Positions 14,508 to 20,615 of a stretch of DNA of 51,240 nt are shown here, in pieces. The DNA is from a virus. Location: IMG/VR virus record IMGVR_UViG_3300046012_000256, positions 1 to 51,240 of that record, one strand, 5' to 3'. How positions within the stretch are numbered: the first letter of the stretch is position 1; every line of letters begins with the position of its first letter. A model generated the notes under the pieces. That model saw only the letters and a list, made by a program, of their open reading frames with translations. It made no database searches and had not been told where the DNA came from. The position numbers were made by a program, and so were the translations under genes.

Positions 14508-14719
14508 ACCCCGGCCCCCGGGAGCCGAGCTGTTTCCCATGAGGACGGCCCGCCGTTGTGCGTATACTCGCGGTAGAACATCTCCTCCACATCGTCGTAC
14601 CAGTACACGAGGCTCCCGCCCGTCCCGATCCGGATGAACTCCGCGTGAACGGTCCGGGAGAGACGGTCCCGCTTTGCACGGGACTGCACCGGGAGGAACA
14701 CCAGCTCGCGAGTCTTCAC
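14504..14719 (-). CDS. Hypothetical protein, 71 residues
   Basis: The most natural start is GTG 14719, which overlaps the stop of the upstream gene as GTGA. ATG 14803 would overlap that gene by 88 bases. The protein has a basic N-terminus (VKTRELVFLPVQSRAKRDRL), then beta-like FIRIGTGGSLVYWYDDVEEM. It is small, soluble and unrecognised. Confidence 0.55.
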   Translation of the reverse strand: MKTRELVFLPVQSRAKRDRLSRTVHAEFIRIGTGGSLVYWYDDVEEMFYREYTHNGGPSSWETARLPGAGV

Positions 14720-14982
14720 CGGCCGCACCCCGCCATATGGGCGCTCAACCAGCGCCACTTGCGCGCCGAGTATTTGAGCTCGGCGGGGGGCGCCTCCCCA
14801 CACCTCGGACAGAGGATGGAGAGGCCGTAGTGCTTACCGGCCGATCTTGAGGTGAAGAACCGCTCCCACCCGGGCGGTAAGAGTCTCTGCAGATACACCC
14901 GCGCTCTTGGCGAAGGTGTCGAGCCAGCACTCAACGTGGCCGAGGGCGTAGGCGAGGGTGTCGTGCGGGATGTCCGAGGCAT
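14716..14982 (-). CDS. Small zinc-binding protein overlapping its neighbour in another frame
   Basis: The C-terminal half is convincing: LCPRCGEAPPAEL and HMAGCGR make a CxxC...HxxxC zinc-type motif, and its stop overlaps the next start as GTGA. The start is not clear. ATG 14982 sits 7 nt after an exact conserved leader, but residues 1-25 are Ser/Thr/Pro-rich and overlap the 87-residue gene by 149 bases. GTG 14898 would shorten the overlap. I list the leader-supported start. Confidence 0.55.
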   Translation of the reverse strand: MPRTSRTTPSPTPSATLSAGSTPSPRARVYLQRLLPPGWERFFTSRSAGKHYGLSILCPRCGEAPPAELKYSARKWRWLSAHMAGCGR

Positions 14983-15097
14983 GGGGTTTCTCCGTCGTGG
15001 GGGTGGATCGTGCTGCCCGGGTCTGGGCGGCCTTGGCGTGCGCAGCGGCGAGCTTCGCCTTGCCCGCCCGGGTCTGGGTCCAGTGTTTCTTCTTCAT
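14834..15097 (-). CDS. Conserved small phage protein, 87 residues
   Basis: The start ATG 15097 shares ATGA with the previous stop. The basic N-terminus MKKKHWTQTRAGKAKLAAAH is typical of a family of short phage proteins. The C-terminal half, YALGHVECWLDTFAKSAGVS and on, reads as two amphipathic helices. The leader sequence that serves the overlapping frame lies inside its coding region (residues encoding TPTTEK). Confidence 0.65.
   Translation of the reverse strand: MKKKHWTQTRAGKAKLAAAHAKAAQTRAARSTPTTEKPHASDIPHDTLAYALGHVECWLDTFAKSAGVSAETLTARVGAVLHLKIGR
14990..15003 (-). promoter_or_regulatory. Conserved CCCCCACGACGGAG leader, 7 nt before ATG 14982
   Basis: Exact copy, but embedded within the coding region of the 87-residue gene; it supports internal initiation in the overlapping frame. 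Confidence 0.6.
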
Positions 15098-15531
15098 GTT
15101 GATTCGTCCATGGCGGACGCCGCGACCGACTCGGACAGCGCCACCTCGATGGTGAGCCCGCACTGCGAGCACTTGATCGTGCCGCCGAGTTCGACCCCAT
15201 ACAGGGTCGTTATGTAGCGGGGGTTGGTGATCGGCTTCCCCTTCCGGTCCGTCGTCTGCGCGCCCGTGGACGGCTCGGCCGAGAGGCCCGACACGTCCCA
15301 GTCATGCGCCTCGTGGTCGGCGTTGTCGCAGAGCCGGTCCCGCTCCGGCACGACCTCGGCCGAGAACTCGATGGTGGCGCGCTTGAGCTCCGTTCCGCAC
15401 TCCTCGCAGTTGAGAATCCGGTCGTAGCTCGCGGTCAGCTCGCCATCGTCGCGCACCTCGGGCTCCTGATTCTCCTCGGGCTCCACCTCCGTGTCATAGG
15501 GCACGAACTTCCCGCAGTCAGGGCATCTCAT
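15094..15531 (-). CDS. Protein with two or three zinc ribbon CxxC pairs, 145 residues
   Basis: ATG 15531 shares ATGA with the helicase stop; the longer frame lies inside that gene. CxxC pairs are CPDC (residues 3-6), CEEC (near 46-49) and CSQC (near 125-128). The first two could form one ribbon around an acidic linker (VEPEENQEPEVRDDGELTAS). A Cys/His segment (LCDNADHEAHDW) may complete the third. It is directly coupled to the UvrD helicase and could be its DNA-binding partner. Confidence 0.7.
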   Translation of the reverse strand: MRCPDCGKFVPYDTEVEPEENQEPEVRDDGELTASYDRILNCEECGTELKRATIEFSAEVVPERDRLCDNADHEAHDWDVSGLSAEPSTGAQTTDRKGKPITNPRYITTLYGVELGGTIKCSQCGLTIEVALSESVAASAMDEST

Positions 15532-17057
15532 TTGACGATTACCTCGATAAGGGTGGACTTGGCCCGCGTGATGGCGACGTATTGTAAATTTTCTTCCTGC
15601 TGGATCTGCCACTGCTGACGAGCGAACTTCGACGGCATATAGCGGTTGCGGCCCCAGAGATACACCCGGTTCCACTCGCGTCCCTTCGACTTGTGCGCGG
15701 TGCAGAGCGTGAGGTTGGGGGACCGCTGCCCCGGCTTTACGTCCCCGAACAGCTTGTCGATGGCCGCGCACACCTCGTCCACCGTCTGCTTGCCCGCCGC
15801 GATCACCAGGACCGTGGACACCCGGTCGCTGAGGCTATCCGCCTTCTGCTCCTGCCCCTTCGCCACGAGCCGGGCCACTTCCTTCTCCCGGTAGGCCTCC
15901 AACCGCTCGGTTAGCTTCTCGACCGACTTGATGCGCCACTTCCGAGCGAGCGCCGTCAACCCCCGGCCGATGTCCTTCCCTTCCACGTGGCAGGGGACCC
16001 CGGCGCGGATCAACGTGAACGCCAACTCCACGAGCGGCTTGGTGTTCCGGCACAGCACCGCGTCCTCGTGCGTGAGCGAGGAGGTATTGGTGAGGAAGTT
16101 TTCCTCGGTCTGCGTGCTCACCTTCCCCTCGGGGGCGTTCGGCGCGGACTGGATGTGAGAGACGAGTTGCTGCGCGTGCGCCACCACGGCCCGGGGGCAG
16201 CGATAGCTGACCGTGAGCGGGAGGCGCGTGCAGGCAAACTCTTTCTCGATGAGGTCGAGCGCGTCGGCGTCGGCACCCGTGAACCCGTAGATGGCCTGGT
16301 GCGGGTCGCCCACCGCGATGAGCCGACCGTTGGGGCGAAGCATCTTGCGGGCGAGCGCGCGGCGGGCCGGGTTCGTGTCCTGGGCCTCGTCCACCAACAC
16401 CCAGTCGTTCTCCCAGAACCGGGCGTTGTGGACCAGCGGGGCGTAGATCATGTCGTCGTAGTCGATCACGTCGCCATCCTTGGAGATGGAGGCCCGGAGG
16501 AGCTGTTGCGCGTACGCCAGTCCGTTCGTGAGCAGCCGCCCCATCGCCGCATCATCGAGCAGGAGCGGGTTGTCGGTCAACGTCTCCTCCAACTCGTAGT
16601 GGGACACGAGGTAGTGCCACGCGGCCTGCGAGTCGAACGGGGTCAGCACACCAATCGCGTGTCCTTTGGCGAGGGAGACCGCCGCGAGCGCAAAGGCGTG
16701 GTACTCCTCCGGGACCTCGGACGCCGTGAGGATGTTCTGGCACTTTTTCTCATCCAACTTGGCCTTCGGATATGCCTTCATCCAGGCGCCGTAGCCGAAC
16801 CCGTGGAACGTGCCGACCCGCACGCCCTGCAGGTCGCCGACCCGGGCCTTGATGTCGGCCGCGATGGACTTGTTGTAGGCGCAGAAGGCCACCGAGGTCC
16901 GACGAAGTTGATTGGCCGTGATCCGGCGCACCAGCTCCTCCAGCGTGGTCGTCTTGCCCGAGCCCGCGACCGCGTCAACGCGCGCCGAGCCGCGCTGTTT
17001 CTCGGCCCAGTCGAAGATGGCGAGTTGGAACGGGGACCACGTGAGTGTGTTGGTCAT
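15528..17057 (-). CDS. UvrD/Rep-type superfamily 1 DNA helicase (first copy)
   Basis: ATG 17057 gives 509 residues. Motifs in order: an N-terminal LTWSPFQLAIFDW (Q-motif-like), Walker A AGSGKTTTLEE near residues 31-41, FCAYNKSIA Ia, VDEAQDTNPARRAL motif II, GDPHQAIYGFTGAD motif III, SYRCPRAVV motif IV, CTAHKSKGREWNRVYLWG motif V and YVAITRAKSTL motif VI. It is a DNA translocase/helicase for replication or repair. The stop overlaps the zinc-ribbon gene start. Confidence 0.93.
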   Translation of the reverse strand: MTNTLTWSPFQLAIFDWAEKQRGSARVDAVAGSGKTTTLEELVRRITANQLRRTSVAFCAYNKSIAADIKARVGDLQGVRVGTFHGFGYGAWMKAYPKAKLDEKKCQNILTASEVPEEYHAFALAAVSLAKGHAIGVLTPFDSQAAWHYLVSHYELEETLTDNPLLLDDAAMGRLLTNGLAYAQQLLRASISKDGDVIDYDDMIYAPLVHNARFWENDWVLVDEAQDTNPARRALARKMLRPNGRLIAVGDPHQAIYGFTGADADALDLIEKEFACTRLPLTVSYRCPRAVVAHAQQLVSHIQSAPNAPEGKVSTQTEENFLTNTSSLTHEDAVLCRNTKPLVELAFTLIRAGVPCHVEGKDIGRGLTALARKWRIKSVEKLTERLEAYREKEVARLVAKGQEQKADSLSDRVSTVLVIAAGKQTVDEVCAAIDKLFGDVKPGQRSPNLTLCTAHKSKGREWNRVYLWGRNRYMPSKFARQQWQIQQEENLQYVAITRAKSTLIEVIVK

Positions 17058-17059
17058 GG

Positions 17060-17215
17060 TCAGTACCCCACGATGCGGGTGCGGAACCGCTCACCCTGAG
17101 AGAGTTTGCCCGCGAGCCGGGGCAGGAAGGAAAACAGGGTGTCGAGAGACACGACCTCGACCGTTTGGAGGAACCGGAGGGCCGTGCCTCGGCGGGCGTA
17201 AATGCGAATCTTCAT
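17060..17215 (-). CDS. Small basic protein, 51 residues
   Basis: This frame starts at ATG 17215, 9 nt after the GGAG of an exact leader, and stops two bases before the helicase start. The sequence is basic and beta-like (MKIRIYARRGTALRFLQTVE), with RLAGKLSQGERFRTRIV at the end. No family is known. The leader and the snug fit between neighbours make it credible despite its length. Confidence 0.6.
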   Translation of the reverse strand: MKIRIYARRGTALRFLQTVEVVSLDTLFSFLPRLAGKLSQGERFRTRIVGY

Positions 17216-17224
17216 GTGGTCCTA

Positions 17225-17238
17225 CTCCGTCGTGGGGG
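17225..17238 (-). promoter_or_regulatory. Conserved CCCCCACGACGGAG leader, 9 nt before start 17215
   Basis: Exact copy in a gap of about 75 bases; a weak promoter may lie upstream but I see no convincing hexamers. Confidence 0.7.
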
Positions 17239-17289
17239 TGCTTTGCGACTGCTTGGAGAGTTGAAGCTACTACGCACTTGCGAGTTCCG

Positions 17290-17505
17290 CTAGTCCCCCC
17301 GGAAGAATCCGACCGGGAACCGGCTGATCTCAATCACCTGCTCGTATTCAATCAGAATCGGCGCCCCCGAGAATTGCTCGGCGTTCGTCACGGTGAGCCG
17401 GGCCTGATCCTCCAAGTTCCGGATCACATGCCCCTCCCGTAACTCCCGATTGGCGACCGACCGCCACACCACCCGATCCAGCGGGCGGGCACTACTCGCG
17501 TCCAT
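17290..17505 (-). CDS. Hypothetical protein, 71 residues
   Basis: ATG 17505 lies 7 nt after the leader GGAG and overlaps the end of the previous gene by 14 bases. The protein has a basic N-terminal half (RPLDRVVWRSVANRELREGH) and a strand-rich end (APILIEYEQVIEISRFPVGF). It is soluble and unrecognised. It is the last gene before a short non-coding stretch. Confidence 0.65.
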   Translation of the reverse strand: MDASSARPLDRVVWRSVANRELREGHVIRNLEDQARLTVTNAEQFSGAPILIEYEQVIEISRFPVGFFRGD

Positions 17506-17716
17506 GCTGCTGCTCCGTCGTGGAGCCGGAAGTATCGCGCGGTTGGGGGTCCCGCGCGATAGCCCGCGTCACATTCGACAGCAACGCAGCCTGAAGCTCC
17601 GCCACTTGTGCGCGGAGCCCGGCGATGTAGGTGGCCACGTCCTGCTCATTGTCGTCGAGCACGGTGACGCCCAACGTCTCCCGGAGCCAGGCGGCCACTT
17701 CCTCCTCGTTGTTCAT
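17492..17716 (-). CDS. Small coiled-coil protein, 74 residues
   Basis: ATG 17716 shares ATGA with the stop of the DUF2786 gene. An acidic N-terminus (MNNEEEVAAWLRETLGVTVL) is followed by a predicted helix YIAGLRAQVAELQAALLSNV that may dimerise. The last codons (STTEQQ) encode the conserved leader of the next gene, so coding and regulatory sequence overlap. Confidence 0.6.
   Translation of the reverse strand: MNNEEEVAAWLRETLGVTVLDDNEQDVATYIAGLRAQVAELQAALLSNVTRAIARDPQPRDTSGSTTEQQHGRE
17513..17523 (-). promoter_or_regulatory. Conserved CCACGACGGAG leader inside coding sequence, 7 nt before start 17505
   Basis: Core exact; it overlaps the Ser-Thr-Thr-Glu codons of the upstream gene. Confidence 0.65.
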
Positions 17717-18831
17717 GACGCACCCCCGATCCGGGGGTGGGCGGGGCCGTCCGTCACCTGCTTGTCGAGCCCCACCGTGTCGCCCGCCCGCGAGCCTGCC
17801 CGGTAGGCGCTGCTTAGTTCCACCGCGAGCCGCTTGGCCTCCTCCCGCGCCACCCGCGCCCAGAACCGGGCATTGTCGCGGGCGTCCTGCGCTTCCCGCT
17901 TGGCCTTCTGTGCCGGGGTCTCGGGCTCCTCTGCCTTCTGCTTCTCCAACTGCCGATCCACCGCGTACTCCACCAGGTAGTGGATGCGCGCGGCCGAGAC
18001 GCTGTGGGCCGCCGCGAGCAGGGCCGCCGCGCTCAACCCCACGCTGAGCAACACGTCCCGCTCCTCCGTCTCCCGGGTCCGGAGCGCCTGGCAGATGGTC
18101 TGGTAGATGCGCTGCTCGGTCTCGGCCACCCGGCGACGGAGCGCCGTGGTGCCCGGAGCGCACCCCTTCATGAAGTCGGCGTTAAGATCCTCCTCAGCCT
18201 GGGCAAAGTCCTTCATCACGACGGCCAGTGCGGTGCCCGGAGCGGCAGCGGGGTGCCGTGCGGCCGCGTTCCGTTCCCGGGCCTCCCGCGCCTGCGTCTC
18301 CAGCGCAGCTTCGTGGCGAGATTGGAGCCGTTCCCGGAGCCGTTCCGCGCACCCGATCTTGAAATTGACCGCCGTACGGCTGAGACGCTGCCGGTTGTCC
18401 CGGCCCACGTAGTCGAAGGCCAGCCGCTCAACGGTGGCATTGAGGTAGTCGAACAACTCCCGGGTCGCGATCACATTCACCTCCCGGCCGATAAGCGCAA
18501 ACCCGGCCGGGATTTGGCGCCCTTTCCGATAGGAGTGCTGCACGAGCACCGCGCAATAGTTCACCTGAGCACAGGTCTCCATCAGCTTGCGCTGGAACTC
18601 GTATTGCGCGCGCCCCTGCGACGCCGACCGAGTACGTTTGGCCTCGCCCGGGGTTCCGGCCGCTTCGACCTCGGCCAGCGTGAGATTGTACTTCTCCATC
18701 GTCTTGCGCGCGGCCTCCAGCGCAGCAGCGGCCTCGGCCTCCGTCGCGCCTCCGTCTCGGCTCAGGTTGAGCATCTTGCGGATACGGTCCACCACCTTCG
18801 GGTCGATGGCCTGCTGGGTCTCGGTCGTCAT
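17713..18831 (-). CDS. DUF2786 domain protein, 372 residues
   Basis: ATG 18831 makes a TGATG junction with the HNH gene; the longer frame lies inside that gene. The N-terminus VVDRIRKMLNLSRDGGATEA followed by EAAAALEAARKTMEKYNLTLAEVEA (about residues 13-60) is the DUF2786 signature, a putative DNA-associated domain. A central part (residues 85-190) includes KGRQIPAGFALIGREVNVIA. The C-terminal part is Ala/Arg/Glu-rich and helical, likely a long coiled coil. Function is unknown; its neighbours are a nuclease and a helicase. Confidence 0.8.
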   Translation of the reverse strand: MTTETQQAIDPKVVDRIRKMLNLSRDGGATEAEAAAALEAARKTMEKYNLTLAEVEAAGTPGEAKRTRSASQGRAQYEFQRKLMETCAQVNYCAVLVQHSYRKGRQIPAGFALIGREVNVIATRELFDYLNATVERLAFDYVGRDNRQRLSRTAVNFKIGCAERLRERLQSRHEAALETQAREARERNAAARHPAAAPGTALAVVMKDFAQAEEDLNADFMKGCAPGTTALRRRVAETEQRIYQTICQALRTRETEERDVLLSVGLSAAALLAAAHSVSAARIHYLVEYAVDRQLEKQKAEEPETPAQKAKREAQDARDNARFWARVAREEAKRLAVELSSAYRAGSRAGDTVGLDKQVTDGPAHPRIGGAS

Positions 18832-19208
18832 CAGCGCAGCGCCTCCTGGCGCGAGAGTTGGCCCGCGAGAATGGCGCGGGCGAGGGGAAGGTTGGGGACC
18901 CGGCGCACGGTGGCGACGATCCGGGAGACGGCACCCTCCGGGGCGTACTGGCGCCACGGGGTGTGTTGGCGGCGGGAGTTGCAGGCGAGGCAGGCCGTGA
19001 TGAGGTTCCGGGAGACGTTCGACCCGCCCCGGCATTGGGGGCGAAGATGGTCCAGCGTGACCTCACGCGGGCTCGCGGCGTGCAGGTCACGGCCGCAGTA
19101 CTGGCAGGTGAAGCGGTCCCGGAGGTAGATGGCGAGCCGCCGTGACTTGGTGATCCAGCTCGACCCGCGCCCGTTGAGGCGCTGTCCGTTCGGCTTGAGG
19201 GAGGGCAT
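18831..19208 (-). CDS. HNH endonuclease
   Basis: ATG 19208 (TAATG junction) gives 125 residues. The HNH fold is clear: YLRDRFTCQYCGRDL with CxxC, then REVTLDHLRPQCRGGSNVSR with the catalytic D-H pair, the N in NLITACLACNSRR and a second CxxC. It would nick or cut DNA. It may be a homing-type free-standing nuclease or have a role in replication or recombination. Being part of a coupled operon, it does not look like a recent insertion. Confidence 0.9.
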   Translation of the reverse strand: MPSLKPNGQRLNGRGSSWITKSRRLAIYLRDRFTCQYCGRDLHAASPREVTLDHLRPQCRGGSNVSRNLITACLACNSRRQHTPWRQYAPEGAVSRIVATVRRVPNLPLARAILAGQLSRQEALR

Positions 19209-19408
19209 TAGCGTGCCCGCTCCCCGAGGTCGAGCGTGCCGAGGGAACCCTTCGCGCCCGTGGAGACGTTGAAGAACCCGATAACTGCGCCGTCCTTCCG
19301 GGCCTGCCAATACTCGTTCGTGAGGCTCTTGGAGCAGCGAACCGTCTTGGCGCCGAATTGCTTGGCGACTTTCTGCCAGGTCTCGAATTTGCGGAAGTTA
19401 CGGGTCAT
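19208..19408 (-). CDS. Small basic hypothetical protein, 66 residues
   Basis: ATG 19408 follows the leader GGAG by 7 nt. The sequence is basic (MTRNFRKFETWQKVAKQFGA near the N-terminus) with a strand-rich core and a DLGERAR end. It is the first gene downstream of a terminator and a promoter-like sequence, so it opens the transcript carrying HNH, DUF2786 and the first UvrD helicase. Confidence 0.65.
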   Translation of the reverse strand: MTRNFRKFETWQKVAKQFGAKTVRCSKSLTNEYWQARKDGAVIGFFNVSTGAKGSLGTLDLGERAR

Positions 19409-19415
19409 CGGTCTA

Positions 19416-19429
19416 CTCCGTCGTGGGGG
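19416..19429 (-). promoter_or_regulatory. Conserved CCCCCACGACGGAG leader, 7 nt before start 19408
   Basis: Exact copy, 23 nt downstream of the TATGTT element at 19453-19458. Confidence 0.75.
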
Positions 19430-19452
19430 TGCGGTTGCTCCAACTATCAACA

Positions 19453-19458
19453 AACATA
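19453..19458 (-). promoter_or_regulatory. Promoter-like TATGTT (-10) element
   Basis: Minus-strand TATGTTTGTTGA here is identical to the sequence at the promoter 20350-20378, but no good -35 box is visible (TTTCGC at about the right distance). It sits just after a terminator, as expected for a new transcript start. Confidence 0.45.
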
Positions 19459-19472
19459 AAGCCACAACTTGA

Positions 19473-19500
19473 AAAGCGAAAGCCCCCAATTCGGGGGCTC
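19473..19500 (-). terminator. Rho-independent terminator after the 150-residue gene
   Basis: Inverted repeat AGCCCCC / GGGGGCT (19481-19487 and 19493-19499, 5-nt loop). On the minus strand it is followed by TTTCGCTTTT. Confidence 0.7.
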
Positions 19501-19525
19501 CCGGGTCGTTTCCGCCGAGCGCGGG

Positions 19526-19978
19526 TCAGAAGCTCGGGTTGCGGTCGTTACGGTGGCCGCCCGCCATCCCCCACGTGCCGTTGTTGATCCAGGAGTCGGT
19601 CAGACGGCGCCGAAAGAACACGACCCCCGTGGTGGTCTCGATGCGCTTGAAGCTCGGGGAAATTTTGGCAATCTCCCCGGCCGGGTAGCCGTCGCCGTTG
19701 AAGTACCGGCTCACCTCCTCGCCCACCGTGGGGGCCTTAATCACGTCGTACCGGGGCGAGGTGTGGGCGCCTTTGTCCACGGCCAGGTAACGCACTCCCG
19801 TCGCCTCGGTGAGTTGGGCCGCAATCTCCTCCACCCGGGCAAAGGACTTCCAATTGTGACGTGTCTCGTACTGGCCGCAGTCCGGGCGGTTGAGCGAACA
19901 GCCTGGGAGGCAAATATGGGTCGGGCCGGTCCGACTGGCGCTCACGGCGCGGTTGGCTTCGATCTTGATGTAGAACAT
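19526..19978 (-). CDS. Hypothetical protein, 150 residues
   Basis: ATG 19978 lies 9 nt after an exact leader. An N-terminal segment, THICLPGCSLNRPDCGQYET, has three cysteines that could bind a metal. It is followed by a helix (EEIAAQLTEATG) and an Arg/Asn-rich C-terminus (GGHRNDRNPSF). The protein is soluble. No family is recognised, but the cysteine pattern suggests a nucleic-acid or metal-binding role. Confidence 0.65.
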   Translation of the reverse strand: MFYIKIEANRAVSASRTGPTHICLPGCSLNRPDCGQYETRHNWKSFARVEEIAAQLTEATGVRYLAVDKGAHTSPRYDVIKAPTVGEEVSRYFNGDGYPAGEIAKISPSFKRIETTTGVVFFRRRLTDSWINNGTWGMAGGHRNDRNPSF

Positions 19979-19987
19979 GGGGTCGGT

Positions 19988-20000
19988 CTCCGTCGTGGGG
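19988..20000 (-). promoter_or_regulatory. Conserved CCCCACGACGGAG leader, 9 nt before start 19978
   Basis: Exact copy in a 27-base gap between two small genes, so it also works inside a transcript without its own promoter. Confidence 0.7.
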
Positions 20001-20005
20001 TGAGG

Positions 20006-20308
20006 TTACAGCGCGAGTTCGTACAGGCGAAAGTGGGTGGTCACTCGGGTGCGGAGGACCTTCGCCCGGACCATCCGAGTGAGCGCGGCCTGAATCCGGT
20101 CCGGGTAGGCCTCCCACACTTCCACCGTCCCGGCCAACGCGTCCGCCAGCCGAGCGATCCGCACCACCGTGAGGGCGTACTCCGGCTGCGCCCGGAACAC
20201 CCCGAGCACCGCGATGTCGGTGGGGGTGATGTCCGTTCCGCGCTGCGCCCGATAGGTCTCCAGCAAGGCGCGGGCGTCGAGTTCAAACTGCGAGATGAGT
20301 TCGGGCAC
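20006..20308 (-). CDS. Small protein with winged-helix-like segment, 100 residues
   Basis: GTG 20308 is 9 nt after the leader GGAG. An upstream TTG in the same frame would include the leader itself and is rejected. The helix-rich DITPTDIAVLGVFRAQPEYA followed by VVRIARLADALAGTV and RIQAALTRMVRAKVLRTRVT reads like a winged helix-turn-helix (last part: recognition helix and wing). A transcription regulator of early genes is plausible. It is the first gene behind the best promoter in the window. Confidence 0.6.
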   Translation of the reverse strand: MPELISQFELDARALLETYRAQRGTDITPTDIAVLGVFRAQPEYALTVVRIARLADALAGTVEVWEAYPDRIQAALTRMVRAKVLRTRVTTHFRLYELAL

Positions 20309-20317
20309 TGGGCCGGT

Positions 20318-20331
20318 CTCCGTCGTGGGGG
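20318..20331 (-). promoter_or_regulatory. Conserved CCCCCACGACGGAG leader, 9 nt before start 20308
   Basis: Exact copy, 18 nt downstream of the -10 of the promoter at 20350-20378. Confidence 0.75.
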
Positions 20332-20349
20332 TGCGTTTGTCCTTCAACA

Positions 20350-20378
20350 AACATAGATCATCACTTGTCGGAAGTCAA
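20350..20378 (-). promoter_or_regulatory. Sigma-70-type promoter TTGACT-17-TATGTT
   Basis: On the minus strand TTGACT (20373-20378) and TATGTT (20350-20355) are exactly 17 nt apart, a near-consensus bacterial promoter. The spacer contains half of a CACTTG/CAAGTG inverted repeat that could be an operator. The gap 20309-20402 is otherwise non-coding. Confidence 0.7.
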
Positions 20379-20402
20379 GTGCTTTGTTAACTCCTGACCG
20401 CG

Positions 20403-20615
20403 TCAGAAGATGTCCGGCAGCTGCAATTCCTCGTACCCCGTCCGTTCCGCGATTCGCACGTAGAAGCCGCGCGCCTCGGCCTCCTCGATGCCGCCGAGGG
20501 CGTTGTTGAGACACGCGTTCGTCACCATCACATACTCCACCGGATGCCCGGCCGCCGCCATGTCTCGGGCAAAATCAAGAATCGCCCGGTAGGCTTCCTC
20601 AATCGTCTTTGCCAT
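20403..20615 (-). CDS. Small hypothetical protein, 70 residues
   Basis: ATG 20615 has GGAGG 9 nt upstream and overlaps the helicase end by 17 bases. The protein is a helix-rich acidic polypeptide (TIEEAYRAILDFARDMAAAG, then YVMVTNACLNNALGGIEEAE). It is soluble and not recognised. It closes the transcript of the SNF2-type helicase. Confidence 0.65.
   Translation of the reverse strand: MAKTIEEAYRAILDFARDMAAAGHPVEYVMVTNACLNNALGGIEEAEARGFYVRIAERTGYEELQLPDIF

Noticed and set aside
15987-17099. A 370-codon plus-strand frame opposite the UvrD helicase
   Set aside because: It is antisense to clear helicase motifs, and no homology is visible.
18831-19208. HNH gene as a recent homing insertion
   Set aside because: It is joined to both neighbours by overlapping stop/start codons and has similar composition, which suggests a resident gene.
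20006-20350. TTG 20350 as start of the 100-residue gene
   Set aside because: It would translate through the conserved leader itself and lies inside the promoter; GTG 20308 is properly spaced from GGAG.
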